Under the pieces are notes generated by a model. It made no database searches. It worked only from the letters and a program-made list of their open reading frames with translations, and was not told the DNA's origin. Position numbers and translations under genes: made by a program. From NCBI GenBank assembly GCA_028874195.1, contig JAPPLM010000064.1:1-39468 (forward strand): a stretch of DNA of 39,468 nt. The letters run 5' to 3'. This DNA comes from Chloroflexota bacterium (GTDB taxonomy: Bacteria; Chloroflexota; UBA11872; VXOZ01). Shown piece after piece: positions 25,753 through 33,301 of the stretch. Every line of letters begins with the position of its first letter. Within the stretch, counting starts at the first letter, position 1.

Positions 25753-25919
25753 GTCTCTCGCATTACCCGTCATGCCGGCGGAGATCCGCCCAGTGCCTGG
25801 GTGCGTGCCTCTGTGCGGGGCGGGGAAGCCAAGTAGCTTGTACTGGCAGAAGTGGCCTATCGTCAAGCATTCTCACACCCAGCCCGGCATTCCCCCATCA
25901 AGTAGGGGGACAATCTGCA

Positions 25920-26022
25920 CCAGTCCACAGGCGGTCGCCATTACAGTAAGTCCGTTTCCCGTCGCGGCGGCGAGGAAACGGCATCGGCTCAAATAAGGAT
26001 GATCTCTATAATCTAGGCCTCC
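25920..26022 (-). pseudogene. Remnant of a Tat-signal family-5 binding protein gene start
   Basis: Read on the minus strand, this matches the RBS and the first 30 or so codons of the intact binding protein at 30432-32081. Residues S-R-C-R-F-L-A-A-A-T-G correspond to the Tat signal S-R-R-H-F-L-G-A-T-A-A, and T-A-C-G corresponds to the lipobox A-A-C-G. The start codon is lost through base changes and a 2-nt insertion between RBS and start, and similarity ends right after the lipobox. The copy begins decaying next to the TCCCCC/GGGGGA hairpin at 25891-25910. No downstream gene body remains. Confidence 0.75.
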
Positions 26023-26064
26023 TATTGCAATTCATACGCAAACTCAATTCTAATGGACGAAAAT

Positions 26065-26093
26065 AGTGTAGACTTAATGAGAACCGTTGTCAA
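26065..26093 (-). promoter_or_regulatory. Duplicate promoter with Fur/Zur-like 7-1-7 box, remnant copy
   Basis: On the minus strand TTGACA (26093-26088) and TACACT (26070-26065) are separated by 17 nt. The 15-bp dyad TGAGAACCGTTGTCA (plus strand 26078-26092) overlaps the -35. It is identical to the live copy at 32137-32165, offset exactly 6,072 bp. If active, the transcript would run through the remnant towards the zinc operon about 570 nt away. Confidence 0.6.
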
Positions 26094-26311
26094 CTAAAGT
26101 TTGGAAGCGTCTCAATCTCCAGACACGAAGAGGGAACGGAAAGAGACACGGCGCCGGCCATTGTTGCCCCGGAGCGCGCCCTCTCCTTGGCTCATGCCCC
26201 GTGCAACTACGATGGGCCGCAGCGGGCCCGCCCAGACTCGCACCGCGTTGCTCCGCCTCTGACGTAAGTCGTTCTTCTCGTATAACCCGCCACCTGTTCA
26301 ACTTTAAACGC

Positions 26312-27304
26312 TTAGCAAGTCTCGTCTTCGTACAAGTGACAGGCCACCGTGTGGCCGGGACTTAGCTCCCGGGTCGGTGGCATGACCTGCTTGCACACGG
26401 GCAGCACGTGGGCGCAGCGCGGGTGAAACGGGCAGCCGGACGGGGGATTGAGCGGGCTGGGTACGTCGCCGCCAAGCACGATCCGCTCCTGGGCCTGCCC
26501 CGGTCGGGGCTGCGGGATGGCCGAGAGCAGCGCTTGGGTATAGGGATGCCGGGGCTCCCGGTACAACTCGTCGCCGGGGGCGGTCTCCACTAGCTTACCC
26601 AGATACATCACCCCGATACGGTCCGCGATGTAACGGACTACCGCCAGGTTGTGGGCGATGAACAGGTAGGTCAAGCCGTGCGCGGCCTGCAAGTCGCGCA
26701 GCAGATTGAGCACTTGCGCTTGCACAGAGACATCCAATGCCGAAACCGGTTCATCGCAGACGATGAGCTGTGGTTGCAGGACCAGCGCCCGGGCAATGCC
26801 GATTCGCTGGCGCTGTCCCCCGCTGAACTCGTGCGGGTAGCGCCGCGCGTACTCGGGACGCAGACCGACGGCCGTAAGCGCCGCATGCACCTGCGCCTCC
26901 CGCTCGCGCCTGGTGCCCAAGCCGTGTACGACCAATCCCTCAGCGATGCTGGCGCCGACGGTCACACGTGGATTGAGCGAGCCATAAGGGTCTTGGAAGA
27001 TAGTCTGGGCCTGCCGGCGCCAAGCAGCGAGGTCGCGACCACGCAATTCGAACACATCCTGACCGGCAAAGCGTACGTGTCCGCCGGTGGCAGGGATGAG
27101 GCGTAGGATGACGCGCGCCGTCGTAGTCTTACCGCAGCCCGATTCTCCCACGAGACCAAACGTCTCGCCGCGCCGAATGTGGAAGGAAACCCCATCTACC
27201 GCCCGGACCGCTGGCCGGCGACCGAGCCGGCTACCCCGCACCGGAAAGTGCTTGACCAAGTCTCTGACCTCGAGCAGCGGCTCCGTCACATCGGTATTTG
27301 TCAT
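26312..27304 (-). CDS. Oligopeptide-type ABC transporter ATP-binding protein (OppF/DppF)
   Basis: This 330-aa ATPase is the second nucleotide-binding subunit of the importer. Walker [10 protein letters not shown] lies at about 53-61, the signature F-S-G-G-Q-R-Q-R near 165, Walker B L-I-V-C-D-E-P, and the H-loop A-H-N-L. The C-terminal oligopeptide-type extension (G-C-P-F-H-P-R-C-A with further Cys) may bind a Fe-S cluster, as proposed for this subfamily. The ATG at 27304 overlaps the oppD stop as ATGA, so a longer upstream frame to 27427 was rejected. It is the last gene of the operon. Confidence 0.93.
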   Translation of the reverse strand: MTNTDVTEPLLEVRDLVKHFPVRGSRLGRRPAVRAVDGVSFHIRRGETFGLVGESGCGKTTTARVILRLIPATGGHVRFAGQDVFELRGRDLAAWRRQAQTIFQDPYGSLNPRVTVGASIAEGLVVHGLGTRREREAQVHAALTAVGLRPEYARRYPHEFSGGQRQRIGIARALVLQPQLIVCDEPVSALDVSVQAQVLNLLRDLQAAHGLTYLFIAHNLAVVRYIADRIGVMYLGKLVETAPGDELYREPRHPYTQALLSAIPQPRPGQAQERIVLGGDVPSPLNPPSGCPFHPRCAHVLPVCKQVMPPTRELSPGHTVACHLYEDETC

Positions 27305-28356
27305 CGTGGCTCCTGCCCGGATACTAATGCCTCGGTGCCACTGGTCGGTTGTGCGGACGCATGCAGCCAACAGCGGACGCGGTGGCCCGGCCCCGCGGCG
27401 ACATCCGGCGGCAGTTCGGTCATACATTGTGAAAGGGCGTGTGGGCAGCGCGGGGTGAAAGCGCAGCCGGCTGGCAGCCGGCTCGGATGCGGCACGCTGC
27501 CTGCGATGGCCGGGAGTTGCTGACTACGGTCAGTTCCGAGTGAGGGCATGCTCATGAGCAGCCCTTGCGTGTAGGGGTGTTGCGGCGCCTCGAACAGAGC
27601 CTCGACCGGCGCGTGCTCGACGATCCGCCCAGCATACATAACTGCCACATCGTCGGCCAACTCGGCAATCACTCCCAGATCGTGGGTAATGAATAGTAGA
27701 CTCATCCCCATCTCGTCTTGAAGCTGCCGGAGCAGATCGAGGATTTGGGCCTGAATAGTCACGTCAAGCGCCGTCGTTGGCTCGTCCGCGATCAGCAAGG
27801 CTGGGCGGCAAGCCAGGGCCATTGCGATCATCACCCGTTGGCGCATGCCGCCGCTTAGCTCGTGGGGATGTGCGCGGGAGCGCTCGGCCGGGGCCGGGAT
27901 CCCCACTTGGTGGAGCAACGCGATTGCCTGCTCTCGCGCCTCGCGTCGATTCACCCGCCGGTGTACGCGCACCACCTCCGCAATCTGATCCCCGACCCGG
28001 TGCACAGGATTGAGCGAGGTCATGGGTTCCTGGAAGATCATCGCGATAGTCCGACCGCGAACCGCTTGCCACTTTCGTTCGGGGAGCGTGAGGAGATTGC
28101 GGCCATTCAGTCGTACCTCACCGGCAAGCTCGCAGGTTGGCTGCGAGGGCAGCAACCCCATCAAGGCCAGAGCTGTGACGGACTTGCCGCAGCCGGATTC
28201 GCCGACCAAACCGAGAATGCGCCCCTGTTCGATTTCAAAGGTCGCGTCCTGCACGGCAGGCACCTCGCCGTCGGGCGTGGAAAACGAGACACTCAGCCCT
28301 TGCACCGCAAGCAGAGGCGCTTGCTCTGAGTGGGACTGCTCTAGTGTCTCTGACAT
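27301..28356 (-). CDS. Oligopeptide-type ABC transporter ATP-binding protein (OppD/DppD)
   Basis: This 351-aa ATPase is the first nucleotide-binding subunit. Walker [10 protein letters not shown] lies near 53-61, then M-T-S-L-N-P-V, the signature L-S-G-G-M-R-Q-R, Walker [13 protein letters not shown], and H-loop T-H-D-L-G-V. The C-terminal motif G-C-A-F-T-P-R-C-P with nearby cysteines is typical of Opp/Dpp/Nik ATPases. The start is 42 nt after the permease stop. The pair of ATPases places the system in the peptide/nickel/opine (PepT) family. Confidence 0.93.
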   Translation of the reverse strand: MSETLEQSHSEQAPLLAVQGLSVSFSTPDGEVPAVQDATFEIEQGRILGLVGESGCGKSVTALALMGLLPSQPTCELAGEVRLNGRNLLTLPERKWQAVRGRTIAMIFQEPMTSLNPVHRVGDQIAEVVRVHRRVNRREAREQAIALLHQVGIPAPAERSRAHPHELSGGMRQRVMIAMALACRPALLIADEPTTALDVTIQAQILDLLRQLQDEMGMSLLFITHDLGVIAELADDVAVMYAGRIVEHAPVEALFEAPQHPYTQGLLMSMPSLGTDRSQQLPAIAGSVPHPSRLPAGCAFTPRCPHALSQCMTELPPDVAAGPGHRVRCWLHASAQPTSGTEALVSGQEPR

Positions 28357-28398
28357 CGGTGCTCGCTTGTACTTCCTATTCGACCAATACTCTACTGA

Positions 28399-29319
28399 CT
28401 AGCGATGGCGCGAGCGCGGATCGAGGGCCGCACGCAGCCCGTCACCAAGCAAGTTGCACGCCAGAACGGACAGGAGAATGCACAACCCCGGCAAGAGGAC
28501 CAGATGCGGCGCATGTTCGAGGTAGGTGCGGGCGTCGTTCAACATTGCGCCCCATTCCGGGGTCGGTGGCTGGATGCCCAAGCCCAGAAAACTGAGCGAT
28601 GAGATCATCAGGATGATGTGGCCCAGGTCGAGCGTAGCGAGTACCACGATAGGGCCGATGACATTGGGCAGGATGTGCCGCGCCATAATCCGCAGGTCCG
28701 AGGCGCCCAGAGCGCGGGCCGCCAGCACGAACTCCCATTCGCGGGCCGCAAGCGTCGCGGCGCGAAATATGCGGGCGTGATCGGCCCAGCCGACGGCGAT
28801 GATGGCAATAAGGAGGCTCTGGAGGCTGGGACCGAGAAAGCCGACTAACGTCAGTGACAGGATCAGTCGCGGCAGCGCCAGCAGCACATCGATGCTGCCC
28901 ACCACGACGCGATCCACCCACCCGCCGAGATAGCCAGCCGTCGTGCCAATCGCCAGGCCAATGAGAAGCAGCCCGATGGTTGTCGGGATGGCGCTCCCCA
29001 GGGTGGAGCGGGTGCCGTAGATGAGCCGGCTGGCTAGGTCACGGCCCAGTTGGTCGGTCCCAAGCGGATAGCGCGCGCTGGGGCCCTGCAGTTTGTCGCT
29101 CAAGTGAATGGCGAGCGGATCATATGGCGCGATGAGGGGCGCTGCTATCGCGATGGCGACGAATAGACCCAGCAAGATCAGGCCGCCAAGCGCCGCCCGA
29201 TCGGCTTGTAACACCCGTAGCGCCGCGCGCCAAGGGGAGTGCTCGCCTACTGCAAAGAGCTCCTCGTCCTGCAGCGTCTCTGTCGATGCCGGGGCGGCCG
29301 GCAGCACGCGGCTAGGCAT
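28399..29319 (-). CDS. Oligopeptide-type ABC transporter permease (OppC/DppC)
   Basis: This permease of about 306 residues has the usual OppC N-terminal extension and first helix (A-A-L-G-G-L-I-L-L-G-L-F-V-A-I-A-I-A), then P-L-G-T-D-Q-L-G-R-D, and a membrane domain of five further helices. The EAA loop A-A-R-A-L-G-A-S-D-L-R-I-M-A-R-H couples to the ATPases. ATG 29319 was chosen for AGAGG 8 nt upstream; ATG 29325 and GTG/ATG up to 29349 are in frame. It overlaps the end of the oppB-type gene by 8 bp. Confidence 0.92.
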   Translation of the reverse strand: MPSRVLPAAPASTETLQDEELFAVGEHSPWRAALRVLQADRAALGGLILLGLFVAIAIAAPLIAPYDPLAIHLSDKLQGPSARYPLGTDQLGRDLASRLIYGTRSTLGSAIPTTIGLLLIGLAIGTTAGYLGGWVDRVVVGSIDVLLALPRLILSLTLVGFLGPSLQSLLIAIIAVGWADHARIFRAATLAAREWEFVLAARALGASDLRIMARHILPNVIGPIVVLATLDLGHIILMISSLSFLGLGIQPPTPEWGAMLNDARTYLEHAPHLVLLPGLCILLSVLACNLLGDGLRAALDPRSRHR

Positions 29320-30280
29320 GGTCATCGCCTCTGCCCTGTGCTCCCGCACCCAAGCGGATGCGTGGATCGATTACGGCGTAAAGCAGGTCGGTCGCCAGGT
29401 TGACGAGCACAAACGTCAGGCCGGCCAGCAGCACAAAGCCCTGGATGATGGGGTAATCGCGCGCGTAGATCGACTCCACAACGAGTTTACCCACGCCCGG
29501 CCACGCAAAGATCGTCTCGACAATGGCCGCCCCGCCGAGGAGCTGGCCGAACTGGGTGCCGGCGACCGTCACGACCGGGAGGAGTGCGTTCCGCAACGCA
29601 TGTTTGAGCACTACCGCCAGCTTATTGAGGCCTTTGGCGTAGGCCGTGCGAATATAGTCCTGCCCCATAACTTCCAATACGCTGGCGTGGGTCAGCCGGA
29701 CGAGGGTGCCCATAGTGAAAACACTTAGTGAAATGGCCGGCAGAATCAGGTGCCGGAGGTCGCCGTCACCGTAGCCCGCGACCGGCAGAAGCCGCAGAAT
29801 CACAGCGAAAGCATAGATCAGGATCAGCGCCACCGCAAAGCTCGGTAGCGAGGCGCAGAGCAAGGCCAGCACCCGACCGGCTTCGTCGAGCAGCGTGCCG
29901 CGGTACACGGCCGTTACCGTGCCAATCGAGACTCCCAATACCAGAGCCAGGAGCAAGGCGGCGGTGGCGAGCTTCACAGTCGCGGGAATGCGCCGTGCCA
30001 GCTCCGGCAACACCGGCACGCTGTCGGTATACGTCAAGCCCATGTCTCCACGGATTACATCACCAAGCCAACGGACGTACCGCACGGGCATGGGATCGTT
30101 GAGACGCAACTCCTCGCGTTTGGCCGCGATTTCTGCCGCCGTTGGCTCCTGATCGCCTTGGCTCAGAGCGAGCTCGGCTGGATCACCCGGCGCCAGATTG
30201 GCCAAGAGAAAGGCCAGAAGCGAGACGCCCAAGAGCACCGGTACCAGCGCGAGGAGACGGCTCAACGTGTAGCGGACCAT
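29312..30280 (-). CDS. Oligopeptide-type ABC transporter permease (OppB/DppB)
   Basis: This 322-aa permease opens with the family pattern R-L-L-A-L-V-P-V-L-L-G-V-S-L-L-A-F-L-L at the first helix, and L-A-P-G-D-P-A. About six membrane helices follow. The EAA-type loop R-T-A-Y-A-K-G-L-N-K-L-A-V-V-L-K-H lies near 216-232, and F-A-W-P-G-V-G-K-L-V-V-E-S is a hallmark. It pairs with the OppC-type subunit. It is separated from the binding-protein gene upstream by a 151-nt gap with a long hairpin. Confidence 0.93.
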   Translation of the reverse strand: MVRYTLSRLLALVPVLLGVSLLAFLLANLAPGDPAELALSQGDQEPTAAEIAAKREELRLNDPMPVRYVRWLGDVIRGDMGLTYTDSVPVLPELARRIPATVKLATAALLLALVLGVSIGTVTAVYRGTLLDEAGRVLALLCASLPSFAVALILIYAFAVILRLLPVAGYGDGDLRHLILPAISLSVFTMGTLVRLTHASVLEVMGQDYIRTAYAKGLNKLAVVLKHALRNALLPVVTVAGTQFGQLLGGAAIVETIFAWPGVGKLVVESIYARDYPIIQGFVLLAGLTFVLVNLATDLLYAVIDPRIRLGAGAQGRGDDHA

Positions 30281-30321
30281 TGTTTCGACTCCTCGCAGAC
30301 AAGGCGGTGGCTCCGGCCTTC

Positions 30322-30381
30322 GGCTTGGGTTCGTCGCCTCTCTCCCGCCGCTTCAGGCGAAGGAGGCAACGAACCCAGCCG
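30322..30381 (-). other. Long intercistronic hairpin between binding protein and permease genes
   Basis: GGC...TGGGTTCGT-C-GCCTC (30322-30340) pairs with GAGGC-A-ACGAACCCA-GCC (30363-30380), a stem of about 17 pairs with one internal mismatch and a smaller GCC/GGC stem in the loop. There is no T-run. In binding-protein-dependent operons such hairpins often protect the upstream message, so that the receptor is made in excess. Confidence 0.65.
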
Positions 30382-30431
30382 CAATCCGACCCCAATCCAC
30401 CGTCTCCAGCGGATCACGTTGCCGACTGGAA

Positions 30432-32081
30432 TCAACCCACGGAGAGTTTCGCCAGGGTCGGCTGGTAGAGCGCACTCACGTCGTAGCCCTTCACCTCGGG
30501 GTGGTGGGCAAACACGACGTGATCATAGAGCAGCGCCGCGAAGCGCACGTCATTGAACGCGATCTCCTGCAACTGGTCGTACAAGGCTCTGCGCTCATTG
30601 TAGTCCAGCGCGACCGCTGCCTGCTCGATGAGACTGTCGACCTCAGGGTCGTTATAGTCGAAGTGCCGCGTGGCATTGGTGTTGCCCGTCGAATGCATGA
30701 AGCGGCTGAAGATGTAGTCAGGATCACCGTTGGCCCAGCCGAAGGTGCTTACGGTCAGGTTATAGTCCCCGTTCGCAACCACTTCTTTCCAAGCTGCATG
30801 CTCGATGAGCTGGAGTTCGGCGTCCAAGCCCAGCGGCGCAATGACGGCCTGGATGACTTCAAACAGGCTCTTGTAGGGGTAACGATTGTTCTGCAGCGAC
30901 GAAATGGGCGCCGTGATCTTCATCCGCTGCCCGCCGAGGGCCGCTTGCGCCAACTCCAGTGCCTTTTGCGGGTTGTATTCCGGGACGAGGTCTTGGCGCG
31001 CCCACGTGGTGGCAAACGATGGCAAGATACTCTTCCCGGCCGTCGCAAAGCCATGCCACAGGTCGTCCGCCAGCGACTGCCGATCGATGGCCATGTTCAC
31101 TGCCTGGCGCATCTCGGGCTTGTCGAACGGCGGTTTCCTGCAGTTGAATGACAGGTACTGGAAAAGCGCGATGGGCTTTGAATTCACAGTCACCGCGCCC
31201 TCTCCGCGCAACTGCGCGCCCTGCTGCGGCTGCAAGCCACCGAGGTCGACTACGCCGTCAATCTCACCGGAGCGCAACGCCGCGACACGCGTATTGGGGT
31301 CCGGCAAGGAGCGGAGGATGATTTGCTTCACCGCCGGAGCGCCGAGGTGGTACCCTTCAAAGGCCTCCAGGATGAGGTGTTGGCCCTTTTCCCACTCGAT
31401 GATCTTGAACGGGCCGGTGCTCGCCGGCGGCGCATTGAAGCTCCCCTCGGCATTGAAGGATGCCGGTGAGAACATCGCCGAATAGAAGTTAGACATCGTG
31501 TTCGGCAGCGCGGGCCGGGGCTCGCCGAGAGTCAACCGTACCGTGTTCGCATCTACTGCCTCGACCTTCTCGAACTGGCCCAGGGCCCGCTCTTTGCTAT
31601 AGCCGAAAAAGCGCGAACTGCGCGGGCTGATCTTGACGTAGCGCTCGATATTGGCGGCCACGGCGCCGGCATCGAATTCCCCGCCATCATGGAAGGTGAT
31701 CCCGGGCCGGAGCTTGATGGTCCACACCCGTGCGTCGTCGCTCGACTCCCACGACTCGGCCAACTCGGGCTGGGGCACCAGATCGTTATCCAGCTTGGAG
31801 AGACTATTCCACGCGTTTACGATGAGATGCGTGAAATACGGGTCCTCAAGACCGTTGGCGAGGTCGCGGGGCGCCGCGAGGACGAGCTCCTCGGCGCTGC
31901 GGTTACGCGGCGGCGCGGCGGAAGACCCCTGTGCGCTTGGCGCGTCAGACTCACCCTGGGAGTTGCCTTCAACTGCGGGTCCCGGAGCGCCCGTCGGACC
32001 GCAAGCAGCCGCTATGGCAGCAAGTCCGGTTGCCGCCGTGGCACCGAGAAAATGACGTCGGCTGAAATGAGGATGCTTCAC
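30432..32081 (-). CDS. Family-5 extracellular solute-binding lipoprotein with Tat signal
   Basis: This 549-aa receptor starts an Opp/Dpp-type operon. The signal has the twin-arginine motif S-R-R-H-F-L near 7-12 and a lipobox ending A-A-A-C-G (Cys27), so it is probably exported folded by Tat and lipid-anchored. A Ser/Gly/Ala-rich linker (30-58) precedes an SBP_bac_5 domain (about 65-540; L-A-E-S-W-E-S-S-D-D and R-P-G-I-T-F-H-D-G are typical). The class binds peptides, nickel, haem, glutathione or opine-metal complexes, and the ligand cannot be read from sequence. The GTG start at 32081 has GGAGG 8 nt upstream. A dead second copy of its 5' end lies at 25920-26022. Confidence 0.93.
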   Translation of the reverse strand: MKHPHFSRRHFLGATAATGLAAIAAACGPTGAPGPAVEGNSQGESDAPSAQGSSAAPPRNRSAEELVLAAPRDLANGLEDPYFTHLIVNAWNSLSKLDNDLVPQPELAESWESSDDARVWTIKLRPGITFHDGGEFDAGAVAANIERYVKISPRSSRFFGYSKERALGQFEKVEAVDANTVRLTLGEPRPALPNTMSNFYSAMFSPASFNAEGSFNAPPASTGPFKIIEWEKGQHLILEAFEGYHLGAPAVKQIILRSLPDPNTRVAALRSGEIDGVVDLGGLQPQQGAQLRGEGAVTVNSKPIALFQYLSFNCRKPPFDKPEMRQAVNMAIDRQSLADDLWHGFATAGKSILPSFATTWARQDLVPEYNPQKALELAQAALGGQRMKITAPISSLQNNRYPYKSLFEVIQAVIAPLGLDAELQLIEHAAWKEVVANGDYNLTVSTFGWANGDPDYIFSRFMHSTGNTNATRHFDYNDPEVDSLIEQAAVALDYNERRALYDQLQEIAFNDVRFAALLYDHVVFAHHPEVKGYDVSALYQPTLAKLSVG

Positions 32082-32136
32082 TATCTTTGCCTCCTATTGC
32101 AATTCATACGCAATCCCATTCCTAATGAATGAAGAT

Positions 32137-32165
32137 AGTGTAGAATTAATGAGAACCGTTGTCAA
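32137..32165 (-). promoter_or_regulatory. Opp-type operon promoter with overlapping Fur/Zur-like dyad
   Basis: On the minus strand, a consensus TTGACA (32165-32160), a 17-nt spacer and TACACT (32142-32137) stand about 48 nt before the GTG start. Overlapping the -35 is TGAGAACCGTTGTCA (plus strand 32150-32164). Its arms TGASAAC / GTTSTCA form a 7-1-7 dyad like Fur-family boxes. All 15 bases are conserved in the remnant copy at 26078-26092, although flanking bases have diverged. Repressor identity is inferred only from this shape. Confidence 0.65.
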
Positions 32166-32378
32166 CTAAACCAAGAAGCGTCTCAATTACCGATCGCGAA
32201 GGAAGAGCGGAAAGAGACTCGGCGCGGGCCGACATGCTCGCACGGTACAACCGCTACACCAGTTTCGGAATTGGCGCGGGTCTCCTGTATACAACTGAGC
32301 TTTCAGTCTCTATAGCTAGGAATATGCAGTAGATTCTTCTGGTAGGTATTACTGGTAGGTATCAAAGGAGAGTAATGC

Positions 32379-33248
32379 GTGAAAACACCGACTGATGATA
32401 CGAGTTTCATTCTACGGCTGCCATTCGACCCGTTTGCACTGTGGGCAGCGGAACAACGAGCCGGGACAGACCGCGGCCCCAGATTGGATAACGCGGTGGA
32501 TTTGGCAGTGTGGCGAGAACTCGCACCCGGATTCGACGGCCCGAATACGCAGACAAAGCGCGCTCCCGATTTGTTAGGACGCGTGTTGGAACTGGTACCT
32601 CCGGGCGCTTCCATCCTCGACATTGGCGCGGGCACGGGGAACTATGCGCTCCCGCTGGCGCAGCAGGGCTGCGACGTGACCGCGCTTGATCATAGCCCGG
32701 ATATGCTGGCCGTGTTGCAACGCAAGCTTGAGCGGGAGGGTGTTGCGGGCGTCACTCCGCAGCCGGGTAGGTGGGAAGACGCGCAGATAGCTCGTCACGA
32801 CTACGTGCTTGCCGCGAATTGCCTCTACCGCACTGCTGACCTGCAACATGCGCTGGAGCGTTTCTCGTCGTTGGCGCGGAAGCGTGTACTCATTATCTTC
32901 AGTATCGGCACACCTTACTTGCTGCTAAACACACTCAACCAGTCGCTTGAAAGAGGTCCGTTCAGTATCGGTGCGCGCCCCGACCATGTTATTTGGGGTC
33001 TACAGGCGCTGGGTGTGCTGCCGTGGGTGGAGCCATTCAACGTGCAACGAAAGCTGCAATATGCAGATCTTGCGGGAGCGGTTCAAGAGCTGGGGAGGAC
33101 GCTGGGGTTAAGTGCCGCCGAGAAAGCTCGCGCCGCTGACATTCTTCCATCCTTGCTGCAGCCGGTGGCGAATGGTTGGGAATATCCCTACACCTTAACA
33201 ATCCCGCTTATCCACTGGGATACGGCAGACCTGCACGACCATGCTTAA
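32379..33248 (+). CDS. Class I SAM-dependent methyltransferase
   Basis: This 289-aa protein has a Rossmann-type methyltransferase domain at about 60-180. Motif I is I-L-D-I-G-A-G-T-G-N-Y (79-89), then V-T-A-L-D-H-S-P-D-M (acidic residue for the SAM ribose). The N-terminal extension (1-60, F-D-P-F-A-L-W-A-A-E-Q-R) and C-terminal region (190-289) are not recognised and may define substrate. The start is GTG 32379 with AAGGAG 8 nt upstream; an ATG at 32375 is out of frame and stops at once. It diverges from the Opp-type operon across a 297-nt region, and a link to that importer's ligand is possible but unproven. Confidence 0.88.
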   Translation: MKTPTDDTSFILRLPFDPFALWAAEQRAGTDRGPRLDNAVDLAVWRELAPGFDGPNTQTKRAPDLLGRVLELVPPGASILDIGAGTGNYALPLAQQGCDVTALDHSPDMLAVLQRKLEREGVAGVTPQPGRWEDAQIARHDYVLAANCLYRTADLQHALERFSSLARKRVLIIFSIGTPYLLLNTLNQSLERGPFSIGARPDHVIWGLQALGVLPWVEPFNVQRKLQYADLAGAVQELGRTLGLSAAEKARAADILPSLLQPVANGWEYPYTLTIPLIHWDTADLHDHA

Positions 33249-33301
33249 TGCGTATAGCACATTGCCGCAATAGGGTGGCGCTGTGTTCTCATCCGCATAG
33301 A

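Larger units (their letters stand above)
25492..26311. other. Repeat-rich gene-free stretch between the two ABC operons
   Basis: These 820 bases carry no intact gene. From left to right they hold the zinc-operon leader, two tandem hairpin repeats (25686-25752), a 6-bp hairpin TCCCCC / GGGGGA (25891-25910), a decayed binding-protein start (about 25920-26016), its promoter (26065-26093), and an unassigned 150-nt tail before the Opp-type operon's last stop. Short frames here overlap these repeats and are not genes. Confidence 0.7.

Noticed and set aside
27305-27427. 41-residue N-terminal extension of the OppF-type ATPase
   Set aside because: It lies inside the upstream ATPase gene in another frame; ATG 27304 forms the common ATGA overlap and starts the domain correctly.
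25920-32237. Composite transposon bounded by the 6.07-kb-spaced repeats
   Set aside because: The repeats are promoter plus gene-start sequence, have no terminal inverted repeats or target duplications that I can see, and no transposase is present.
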